DNA from: an uncultured Bacteroidota bacterium
GTDB taxonomy: Bacteria > Bacteroidota > Bacteroidia > Chitinophagales > Chitinophagaceae
Direction of reading: 5' to 3'
DNA: 5,147 nucleotides
Assembly: GCA_946887345.1 (NCBI GenBank)
Contig: CAMPKR010000199.1
Coordinates: 1-5,147, forward strand
Shown here piece after piece: positions 1-5,147 of the stretch; positions within the stretch are counted from its first letter, which is position 1, and each line of letters opens with the position of its first letter. A model generated the notes under the pieces. It was given only the letters and a program-made list of their open reading frames with translations, searched no databases and was not told the origin of the DNA. A program made the translations under genes and the position numbers.

Positions 1-1
1 C

Positions 2-1162
2 GATATCGGCCATGCGCTTCAGAATATGATGCTGGTGGGATGCACCTCCTTCGGCGCCTGGGGAGGCAAAACTGAAGATGGCTCAATGCTCATAGGCCGC
101 AATTTCGACTTCTGGGTAGGGGATAAGTTTGCCGAGCACAAAATGGTCGCTTTCTACGCGCCCGATAAAGGTCACAAATTCGCCTTCGTTACCTGGGGTG
201 GATTCACAGGTGTCGTCTCCGGCATGAATGATAAGGGGCTCACAGTTACTATCAATGCCGCGCGTTCCGATATACCCTGGGGTGGTTCGGCTACTCCCGT
301 TTCACTTGTTGCCCGTGAAGTATTACAGTATGCAGGCAATATCAAAGAAGCAGTGGCAGTAGCCAAACGCCGGAAGATGTTTGTTTCTGAAAGTTTCCTG
401 ATCGGCAGCGCTGCTGATCATAAAGCAGTGATTATTGAGAAAACTCCCGACAACCTCCATATCTACGATCCGCAGCAGGATAATATTCAGTGTACTAATC
501 ACTACCAGGCCAAAGAATTTGAGACTCAAAAGCAGAACATAGAGCAGAAAGACAAAAGCGCATCAGTATACCGTTATCAACGCCTGCAGGAATTGATGAA
601 TGTCAATTATCCGCTCACTCCGCAAAAGATAGCCAATGTCCTCCGCGACCGTCGGGGCCTCGGTGGTGCCAATATCGGGGAGGGGAATGAAAAAGCCATC
701 AACCAGCTGATCGCCCATCATTCAGTTATCTTCCAGCCCGATAGTCTGCGTATGTGGGTCAGCACTGAGCCCTGGCAATTGGGCACTTACGTTTGCTACG
801 ATCTTCGAAAGATATTTGCACTGAACGGAATGCAGTCAGACATCGAGATTGCAGATACCATGCTGAATATCGCCCCCGATACATTTATTTACAGCAAGGA
901 GTTTCAGCAGTTCCAAACATTCAGGAAGAACAAAATGGCCCTGCTCACCAAACAGCCCGTAGATACCGCCGCCGTTGTGCGCAATAACCCCAACCACTAC
1001 GATGCTTACCGCATTGCCGGGGATTACTGCATGAAAATGAACTGGAATGCTGCAGCTATCAAATACTATAAACAGGCGCTCACAAAGGAGATAGCAACAG
1101 TTGATGAACGTGAGTCAATCGAGGATAAAATAAAAGAAGCGGAAAAGAAACAGAAGCACTAA
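2..1162 (+). CDS. C45-type Ntn hydrolase/acyltransferase with TPR-like tail, 5' end cut by window
   Basis: The reading frame is open from the first complete codon of the window, so the gene starts upstream and the ATG at 26 is internal. Numbering visible residues from position 2, a Gly-Cys pair lies at 13-14 (Cys codon 41-43), followed by TSFGAWG. This fits the self-cleavage site of N-terminal-nucleophile hydrolases, where Cys14 would become the catalytic N-terminus. Next come RNFDF (33-37, matching the RNxDF of choloylglycine hydrolases and C45 acyltransferases), SGMNDKGL then TINA (about 73-86), CTNHY (164-168) and MWVS (251-254). Such enzymes cleave or form linear amide bonds; the substrate here is unknown. 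After the catalytic domain, residues about 331-362 resemble a single TPR helix pair (DAYRIAGDYC...AAIKYYKQAL), then a charged Lys/Glu-rich end. A signal peptide or propeptide would lie upstream of the window. The stop directly abuts the next start, implying one operon. The superfamily call is firm; hydrolase versus acyltransferase activity is open. Confidence 0.85.
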   Translation, partial: DIGHALQNMMLVGCTSFGAWGGKTEDGSMLIGRNFDFWVGDKFAEHKMVAFYAPDKGHKFAFVTWGGFTGVVSGMNDKGLTVTINAARSDIPWGGSATPVSLVAREVLQYAGNIKEAVAVAKRRKMFVSESFLIGSAADHKAVIIEKTPDNLHIYDPQQDNIQCTNHYQAKEFETQKQNIEQKDKSASVYRYQRLQELMNVNYPLTPQKIANVLRDRRGLGGANIGEGNEKAINQLIAHHSVIFQPDSLRMWVSTEPWQLGTYVCYDLRKIFALNGMQSDIEIADTMLNIAPDTFIYSKEFQQFQTFRKNKMALLTKQPVDTAAVVRNNPNHYDAYRIAGDYCMKMNWNAAAIKYYKQALTKEIATVDERESIEDKIKEAEKKQKH

Positions 1163-2338
1163 ATGCAGCACACACCCACGCACGATAAATTGTTTACAGA
1201 GCTGAAGGTCTGTGTGCTCATACCTACCTACAACAATTCTGCCACCCTGGCTTCTGTTATCAATGGCGTGCTTCAATACACTTCCCACGTCATTGTCATC
1301 AATGATGGTTCCACCGACAATACTTCAGAAATTCTTAAAGACTTTACCAGCATATATATAGGTTCCTACACACCCAACAGGGGAAAGGGGATCGCACTGA
1401 TAACAGGTATAAGAAAAGCCGCCGAACTCGGCTACAACTATGCCATCACTATCGATAGCGACGGTCAGCATTACCCTGAAGACCTTCTGAAGTTCCTGGA
1501 AAAAATAAAAGATGAACCCGGCTCACTCATTGTCGGCGCCCGTAACCTCCAACAGGAGAATATGCCCGGCAAGAACACCTTCGCCAACCGTTTCTCCAAT
1601 TTCTGGTTCTGGGCCGAAACAGGTATCCGCCTGCCTGACACCCAATCAGGATATCGCCTGTATCCCATTCAGAAACTCGCAAAGAAAAAATACATTACAG
1701 GCCGTTATGAATTTGAGATCGAAGTAATGGTTCGCGCTGCATGGAGCGGCATCCCCGTCACTTCTATACCTATCAAAGTCTACTATGCACCCCGTGGCGA
1801 GCGCATTTCTCATTTCCGCCCCGCCAAAGACTTTACCCGCATCAGCGTACTCAACACCTTTCTGGTATTAATATCACTGCTCTACATCAAGCCGCGCAAC
1901 TTCATCCGCAAGCTTTTCTCCAAAGATGGCTGGAAAGACCTCTGGCGCATGGTCTTCGTCAATCCCGAAGAAACCAACCAGATGAAGGCTGCCTCAGTCG
2001 GCTTTGGTGTATTTATGGGTATAGTTCCTGTCTGGGGTTTCCAGTTGGCTATAGGTATTCCGTTGGCGCTATTATTTAAAATGAACAAAGCACTTTTCCT
2101 GATAGCCGCCAATATCTCCATCTTCCCACCTATTATTTGGTTCGCATCCCTGGTTACAGGTAAATGGCTCCTCGGCGATAAAGACTGGTCCTTCTCGCTC
2201 GGTAACATGACTATCGAATATGCAAAACAGGCGGGCATCGCCTTCTTCCTGGGGGGGACAGTATTGTCTATTGTTGCCGGTATTGTGGCATATCTGCTGA
2301 CTTATGTTTTGCTACTGGTATACAGAGGCAAGAAATAA
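1163..2338 (+). CDS. Family 2 glycosyltransferase fused to C-terminal DUF2062 membrane domain
   Basis: The protein has 391 residues. The N-terminal half is a GT-A fold of the GT2 (dolichol-phosphate sugar synthase-like) type: IPTYNN (20-25) and INDGSTD (46-52) for nucleotide-sugar binding, NRGKG (72-76), the metal-binding DSDGQH (98-103), and DTQSGYR (159-165), typical of polyprenyl-phosphate glycosyltransferases. A hydrophobic segment sits near 227-242. The C-terminal part from about 268 (NPEETNQMKAASVGFGVFMG...) matches DUF2062, with membrane segments around 276-305, 309-333 and 357-386. It probably transfers a sugar from an NDP-sugar to a lipid or lipid-linked acceptor at the inner face of the cytoplasmic membrane; donor and acceptor cannot be read from sequence. 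The start ATG immediately follows the TAA of the upstream hydrolase gene, so translation is likely coupled; there is no strong Shine-Dalgarno, only purine-rich sequence. It is the last plus-strand gene before a convergent gap. Confidence 0.92.
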   Translation: MQHTPTHDKLFTELKVCVLIPTYNNSATLASVINGVLQYTSHVIVINDGSTDNTSEILKDFTSIYIGSYTPNRGKGIALITGIRKAAELGYNYAITIDSDGQHYPEDLLKFLEKIKDEPGSLIVGARNLQQENMPGKNTFANRFSNFWFWAETGIRLPDTQSGYRLYPIQKLAKKKYITGRYEFEIEVMVRAAWSGIPVTSIPIKVYYAPRGERISHFRPAKDFTRISVLNTFLVLISLLYIKPRNFIRKLFSKDGWKDLWRMVFVNPEETNQMKAASVGFGVFMGIVPVWGFQLAIGIPLALLFKMNKALFLIAANISIFPPIIWFASLVTGKWLLGDKDWSFSLGNMTIEYAKQAGIAFFLGGTVLSIVAGIVAYLLTYVLLLVYRGKK

Positions 2339-2355
2339 ACGCTAAAGCCTAATAG

Positions 2356-2386
2356 TGTCATGGTGAGCGGAGCCGAACCATAGACA
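2356..2386. repeat. Imperfect palindrome (hairpin) in convergent gap; possible dispersed repeat or bidirectional terminator
   Basis: TGTCATGGT (2356-2364) pairs with ACCATAGACA (2377-2386), with one bulged base. The central CGGAGCCG (2368-2375) can add a short inner stem. It lies in the 80-bp gap between two convergent genes, where a terminator is expected. Neither side has a clear T-run, so it is not a canonical intrinsic terminator. From memory, the core (GTCATGGTGAGCGGAG then CCGAACCAT) resembles short palindromic repeats scattered between genes in many Bacteroidota; copy number cannot be tested in this window. Confidence 0.5.
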
Positions 2387-2418
2387 GTTGAGAGTTGCCG
2401 CCTTGCCACATAAAAGAT

Positions 2419-3654
2419 CTATATATCGGAACTGCCACTTTTCATCCTCCTATACTCCTTCCCAATCCCATACTCCCTAAAAAACAACCACATCCCATAC
2501 ACCAGCGTCAGAGTGTACCAAATCGTTATCACCTTCATAGCAAAAATGATCTTGGGGTGTGGCATAGGAAAGAAATTCGGGAACGCCGCCTCCAGGCTCA
2601 GGAAATATGAAACGGAGGCCAGGGCATAAAGATTATAATTCTTCGAGTATACTCCATAGAAAAAGAAGAACAACAGCATGGGGTGGGAATAGCGTTCATG
2701 CATCTGTGTATTAAAGTAGAAGAAGAACAGCGATAGCAGCCCTGCAAGCAGGAACATCATTTGCATAGTATCATCACTTACGCGCCTTGCCTTGTATTCC
2801 CTCATCAGCCTGAACATCATCGGCAGCAGCGCTAGCCCCGAGCTTATAAAGAACAATATCAGGCCTATCTGTTTATACGTCAGCGGACCAAACGTCTCAT
2901 AGTCCATAGTATGATAGGCATCCCTGAAGAAGATATGCCACATATTATAAGCATTGATCGACACATTCCGGTAGTAGTCTACCAGGTGGGTAAGCGAATA
3001 CCACATTTCATCTATGCTGCCACCTGATATAAAGGGCAGCAGTATTAAGTACTGTATTATCGTACCTGCCAGTAGCATACCCGCCAGTTGCTTCAGGTTG
3101 CGGGTGCTGTATATCAATACCAGCAGCATCAGCGGTAAAAATATGATGGCCTGAGTCTTGGTGTTGAATGCCAGCAGGTATAGCAGGAAGCCGGGAACCG
3201 GCCGCTTGATACCAATAAGCAGGGCCAGGAACACGAGGCAGGTATGTATGCTGTCTATCTGTCCCCATATATAGCTGTTGTACAGATAGGCAATGTTGAG
3301 CAGCAGCAGTAAGTAAGGGATCCTCTTCTTTATGAGTTTCCTATCCAGCCCCGACACTATTAGTATCGGTAATACATCAAAGACCAGCGTGAATACCTTC
3401 AGATAATGGATATTATCTACGATCAGCTCTTTGGATCCCAATATCTGTGTGTACAGGTAAATCACGTATAGGTAAATAGGGTGGTAAGTGATCTTCGGAT
3501 TGTTATACGCAGCGCCAAGGCCATGCTCGTCTATATACAGGGCCCAGTTGATCCACATCTGTGTATCGAACTTAAGGCCAGACCTCAGCATGAAAAAAAC
3601 GGGAATAAGGAACAGTATTATAACAACGACGCGCGTTTTGACGGTGATCCTCAT
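2419..3654 (-). CDS. Polytopic GT-C-type glycosyltransferase (Gpi18/GT87-like mannosyltransferase family)
   Basis: The protein has 411 residues from ATG 3654. The frame extends three codons further to a TTG at 3663, but ATG is the likelier start. It is an integral membrane protein with roughly ten hydrophobic segments, the first at residues 7-24. An acidic motif follows in the first extracytoplasmic loop (FDTQMW, Asp30), the usual place for the catalytic or metal-linked Asp of GT-C enzymes. Further family-like motifs are YNSYIWGQIDS (125-135), NTKTQ (164-168), NAYNMW (234-239) and MHERY (318-322), which together suit lipid-phosphate-sugar-dependent mannosyltransferases related to Gpi18 or GT87/DUF2029. 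It would act at the cytoplasmic membrane using a polyprenyl-phosphate sugar; the acceptor is unknown. It lies downstream of rpoD in the same direction, but a strong terminator intervenes. The GT-C fold is well supported, the sugar specificity is not. Confidence 0.85.
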   Translation of the reverse strand: MRITVKTRVVVIILFLIPVFFMLRSGLKFDTQMWINWALYIDEHGLGAAYNNPKITYHPIYLYVIYLYTQILGSKELIVDNIHYLKVFTLVFDVLPILIVSGLDRKLIKKRIPYLLLLLNIAYLYNSYIWGQIDSIHTCLVFLALLIGIKRPVPGFLLYLLAFNTKTQAIIFLPLMLLVLIYSTRNLKQLAGMLLAGTIIQYLILLPFISGGSIDEMWYSLTHLVDYYRNVSINAYNMWHIFFRDAYHTMDYETFGPLTYKQIGLILFFISSGLALLPMMFRLMREYKARRVSDDTMQMMFLLAGLLSLFFFYFNTQMHERYSHPMLLFFFFYGVYSKNYNLYALASVSYFLSLEAAFPNFFPMPHPKIIFAMKVITIWYTLTLVYGMWLFFREYGIGKEYRRMKSGSSDI

Positions 3655-3660
3655 TGGCGG

Positions 3661-3668
3661 CAAAAATA
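3661..3668 (-). promoter_or_regulatory. Candidate -7 box for the GT-C gene
   Basis: Read on the minus strand this is TATTTTTG, an exact match to the Bacteroidetes -7 consensus TAnnTTTG. It lies between the rpoD terminator and the glycosyltransferase ATG, with only six bases between box and ATG, so a transcript would be nearly or fully leaderless. The nearest TTTG that could act as the -33 element lies 25 bases upstream, within the terminator T-tract, which is longer than the usual spacing of about 20. A chance match in T-rich DNA is quite possible. Confidence 0.35.
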
Positions 3669-3690
3669 GCGGAAAAGGATATCTTTTTTA

Positions 3691-3718
3691 TAACAAAACG
3701 TCCCGGCTGAGCCGGGAC
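3691..3718 (-). terminator. Intrinsic terminator of rpoD
   Basis: A perfect 8-bp GC-rich stem, GTCCCGGC (3700-3707) with GCCGGGAC (3711-3718), closes a 3-base loop. On the minus strand it is followed by GTTTTGTTAT, a T-rich tract. It sits about 30 bases past the rpoD stop codon and upstream of the co-oriented glycosyltransferase gene. This is a textbook Rho-independent terminator in the rpoD direction; the opposite direction has only a weak T-rich tail (CGTTTCTC). Confidence 0.88.
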
Positions 3719-3748
3719 CGTTTCTCTATATATTCGGTTCCACCGGGA

Positions 3749-4606
3749 TTATCCCAGGTAAACTTTCAATGCATTGCTGTAACGTGCTTTCTGCAGACGC
3801 TTAATAGCACGCTCTTTTATCTGGCGGATACGCTCTTTGGTCAGGTCATACTTATCACCTATTTCCTCTATGGTCGGACCGTTATCTCCTTCCAGGCCAA
3901 AATAAGCAGCCAGTATCTCAGCTTCCCTTGTGCTCAGCGACTTCAGTATACGACGGATCTCATTACGCAGTGAATCCTTCATCACATCCTCGTCGGTATC
4001 GCTGCTGCCTTCCAGCAGGTCGCCCATAGCCACATCTTCTGCTTCGTGCACCGGCGCATCCAGTGAAGTATGGCGTGAGTTGCTGGTAAATATGTTCGTA
4101 ACCTCAGTTTCGCTCATATCCAGTATCTCAGCCAGCTCTTCTGTAGATGGTTCACGCTCATATTCCTGTTCAAAGGCAATGAACGCTTTATTGGCCTTAT
4201 TATAAGTACCTATCTTATTTTGTGGCAGACGCACCAGGCGGCCCTGCTCGGCCAAAGCCTGCAGTATCGACTGACGGATCCACCATACAGCGTATGATAT
4301 AAATTTAAAACCCTTGGTTTCATCAAAGCGCTGAGCGGCTTTAATAAGACCCAGGTTACCTTCATTTATCAGGTCACTCAGGGAAAGACCCTGGTGCTGG
4401 TATTGTTTTGCTACCGAAACCACGAAACGAAGGTTAGCCTTTACCAGTTTCTCCAGCGCACGCTGATCTCCCATATGTATCTTCTGGGCAAGAGTAGTCT
4501 CTTCCTCAGGGGTGATCATCGATATTTTGCTGATCTCTTGCAGGTATTTTTCAACGGCCTGGGAATCGCGATTGGTAATCTGGGTAGCAATTTTGAGTTG
4601 CCTCAT
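3749..4606 (-). CDS. rpoD: Primary (housekeeping) RNA polymerase sigma factor RpoD/SigA
   Basis: The 285-residue protein is the short form of sigma-70 typical of Bacteroidota, lacking the large region 1.1 and the non-conserved insert of the E. coli protein. Region 1.2 spans about 15-48 (SQAVEKYLQEISK...). Region 2 spans about 51-121, with LVKANLRFVVSVAKQY, DLINEGNLGL, the -7 box-reading helix FKFISYAVWWIRQSI, and LAEQGRLVRLPQN leading into region 3 (about 130-205). Region 4 lies at about 215-275, its helix-turn-helix PTIEEIGDKYDLTKERIRQI at 244-263 contacting the upstream promoter element. It directs core polymerase to housekeeping promoters, which in this phylum carry TTTG (-33) and TAnnTTTG (-7). 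The ATG at 4606 begins MRQLKIATQI, the conserved N-terminus of the family, and nothing appears broken. A terminator follows the gene. The long upstream gap and a distant minus-strand -7 box suggest a long 5' leader. Confidence 0.97.
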   Translation of the reverse strand: MRQLKIATQITNRDSQAVEKYLQEISKISMITPEEETTLAQKIHMGDQRALEKLVKANLRFVVSVAKQYQHQGLSLSDLINEGNLGLIKAAQRFDETKGFKFISYAVWWIRQSILQALAEQGRLVRLPQNKIGTYNKANKAFIAFEQEYEREPSTEELAEILDMSETEVTNIFTSNSRHTSLDAPVHEAEDVAMGDLLEGSSDTDEDVMKDSLRNEIRRILKSLSTREAEILAAYFGLEGDNGPTIEEIGDKYDLTKERIRQIKERAIKRLQKARYSNALKVYLG

Positions 4607-4841
4607 AAATAGAAAAAATTTAATTTAAGAACACTAACTATACTTTAGACGAGGAAACCGGCACAAAAGTTTGAAATGTTTTGCCAAATGTTCAGCCTGT
4701 TTCCTTATATTTATTTCTCACAAAATACGTTCCACAAAAATCTGGTCGTATTGGCTCTTCCTCTTGTGAGACAAAGGATTAAACGGTAAAAGCCACTCCT
4801 TGTTGTGTTCTGCGGGCTTATGGATATCTCTTATAGTCCTA

Positions 4842-4849
4842 TAATTTTG
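4842..4849 (+). promoter_or_regulatory. Candidate upstream promoter -7 box for the acyl-CoA dehydrogenase gene
   Basis: TAATTTTG matches TAnnTTTG exactly. TATG at 4819-4822, one base off the TTTG -33 element, precedes it with a 19-base spacer, which is in the usual range. It would start transcription near 4855, giving a leader of about 105 bases. It lies upstream of the stronger-looking box at 4911, so it may be a second promoter or a chance match in AT-rich DNA. Confidence 0.4.
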
Positions 4850-4881
4850 TTAATTACGTACATTTTTTGGCAGAACAGCTG

Positions 4882-4889
4882 CAAAGTTA
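4882..4889 (-). promoter_or_regulatory. Candidate rpoD promoter -7 box, divergent
   Basis: On the minus strand this reads TAACTTTG followed by CA. It is the only exact TAnnTTTG on that strand between the acyl-CoA dehydrogenase start and rpoD. A good TTTG is not present at the expected distance; the bases there read GTAG. Transcription would start near 4874 and run about 270 bases before the rpoD ATG. The box mirrors the plus-strand box at 4911-4918. Confidence 0.45.
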
Positions 4890-4910
4890 TATCGCGTATT
4901 TCAAAAATGC

Positions 4911-4918
4911 TACCTTTG
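4911..4918 (+). promoter_or_regulatory. Likely main promoter -7 box of the acyl-CoA dehydrogenase gene
   Basis: TACCTTTG followed by CACC fits the Bacteroidetes -7 consensus TAnnTTTG exactly and resembles the TAnCTTTGCA form often seen in this phylum. It lies 43 bases before the ATG at 4962, predicting a start near 4922-4926 and a leader of roughly 36-40 bases. The -33 position holds TTAT (4887-4890, spacer 20), a poor match, and overlaps the minus-strand -7 box. Confidence 0.65.
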
Positions 4919-4961
4919 CACCCGCGTTTCCCATAAGATTAACATTTCAATTAACACATTT

Positions 4962-5147
4962 ATGCAAAAAGATCTGTACCAGCATCCCGATTATTTCCTT
5001 GTGGATGAATTACTTACAGACGAACATAAACTCATTAGGGATAGTGTAAGAGCATACGTAAAAAAAGATATTTCTCCTATAATTGAAGAATATGCCCAGA
5101 AGGCCGAATTCCCCCACCAGATAATAAAAGGCATGGGCGACCTGGGC
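4962..5147 (+). CDS. Acyl-CoA dehydrogenase (glutaryl-CoA dehydrogenase-like), N-terminal 62 residues, 3' end cut by window
   Basis: From ATG 4962 the frame stays open to the window edge, giving 62 residues that begin MQKDLYQHPDYFLVDELL. The stretch LLTDEHKLIRDSVRAYV (18-34), then ISPIIEEYAQKAEFP (37-51) and GMGDLG at 57-62, is the typical N-terminal alpha-helical domain of FAD-dependent acyl-CoA dehydrogenases. The DYF...DELLT start resembles the glutaryl-CoA dehydrogenase-like branch common in Bacteroidota. Full-length members have about 390 residues, so most of the protein, including the catalytic Glu and FAD-binding parts, is outside the window and the substrate cannot be confirmed. There is no Shine-Dalgarno before the ATG; the upstream bases are AT-rich, as is usual in this phylum. 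It diverges from rpoD and has a well-placed -7 box at 4911-4918. Confidence 0.88.
   Translation, partial: MQKDLYQHPDYFLVDELLTDEHKLIRDSVRAYVKKDISPIIEEYAQKAEFPHQIIKGMGDLG

Larger units (their letters stand above)
4607..4961. other. Divergent intergenic region between rpoD and the acyl-CoA dehydrogenase gene
   Basis: These 355 AT-rich bases show no convincing protein gene and no recognisable tRNA or structured RNA. Scanning both strands by eye for TAnnTTTG gives three exact matches (4842-4849 plus, 4882-4889 minus, 4911-4918 plus), described separately. The rpoD-proximal half has no exact minus-strand -7 box. It has a direct repeat AAATGTT (4674-4680 and 4686-4692, period 12) and a small hairpin at 4760-4777 (7-bp stem with one bulge, 3-base loop). 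If transcription of rpoD starts at the 4882-4889 box, about 270 bases here form its 5' leader. Confidence 0.7.

Noticed and set aside
26..28. ATG at 26 as the start of the Ntn hydrolase
   Set aside because: The frame is open to the window edge, and this Met lies only five residues before the presumed self-cleavage Cys, so it is internal; the propeptide lies upstream.
1741..2079. 112-codon plus-strand frame inside the glycosyltransferase gene
   Set aside because: It is an out-of-frame shadow of the GT2-DUF2062 gene; that frame is intact from start to stop, so there is no frameshift to explain.
1882..2238. 118-codon minus-strand reading frame inside the glycosyltransferase gene
   Set aside because: It is antisense to the conserved DUF2062 coding region and has no family resemblance.
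3488..3973. 161-codon plus-strand reading frame spanning the start of the GT-C gene and the end of rpoD
   Set aside because: It runs antisense over two well-supported genes and a terminator hairpin, and its translation shows no recognisable domain.
4660..4685. Imperfect AT-rich hairpin GGCACAAAA...TTTTGCC upstream of rpoD
   Set aside because: The stem needs two unpaired bases and is mostly A-T; no T-run or conserved element supports a function.
4716..4771. Inverted repeat TCTCACAA / TTGTGAGA with a 40-base loop in the rpoD upstream region
   Set aside because: An 8-base inverted pair is expected about once by chance among the many pairs in a 350-base AT-rich region, and no flanking bases extend it.
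4867..5049. 60-codon plus-strand frame overlapping the acyl-CoA dehydrogenase start
   Set aside because: It covers the predicted promoter and runs in another frame through the acyl-CoA dehydrogenase N-terminus, which has clear family similarity.

Overview
The window looks like chromosomal DNA of a Bacteroidota member, probably near Chitinophagaceae/Sphingobacteriia (inference). The strongest clue is a 285-residue primary sigma factor of the short Bacteroidetes type, opening MRQLKIATQI. Exact TAnnTTTG promoter -7 boxes in the intergenic DNA, and start codons without clear Shine-Dalgarno sequences, point the same way.

Left part, plus strand: the 3' portion of a gene for an Ntn-type amide hydrolase/acyltransferase of the C45/choloylglycine-hydrolase superfamily, cut by the window edge. 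Its stop codon abuts (TAA|ATG) the start of a family 2 glycosyltransferase fused to a C-terminal DUF2062 membrane domain. The two are almost certainly co-transcribed. They look like the end of an operon whose earlier genes lie outside the window, possibly a lipid, polyene or cell-envelope pathway.

Middle: a short convergent gap with an imperfect hairpin. Then, on the minus strand, comes a polytopic GT-C-type glycosyltransferase (Gpi18/GT87-like), and upstream of it the primary sigma factor gene rpoD. A strong intrinsic terminator separates rpoD from the glycosyltransferase gene, so the latter probably has its own promoter or depends on read-through.

Right part: a 355-bp divergent intergenic region between rpoD and the first 62 codons of an acyl-CoA dehydrogenase gene (glutaryl-CoA dehydrogenase-like), cut by the right edge. 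This region holds three exact TAnnTTTG boxes. Two of them form a back-to-back pair with nearly identical ten-base cores, suggesting coupled divergent promoters and a long (about 270 nt) rpoD leader.

I see no CRISPR array, insertion sequence, phage gene, tRNA or rRNA, and no convincing new defence or mobile system. The gene content is ordinary. The most interesting signals are the architecture of the rpoD/acyl-CoA dehydrogenase promoter region and the operon that the first two genes imply.
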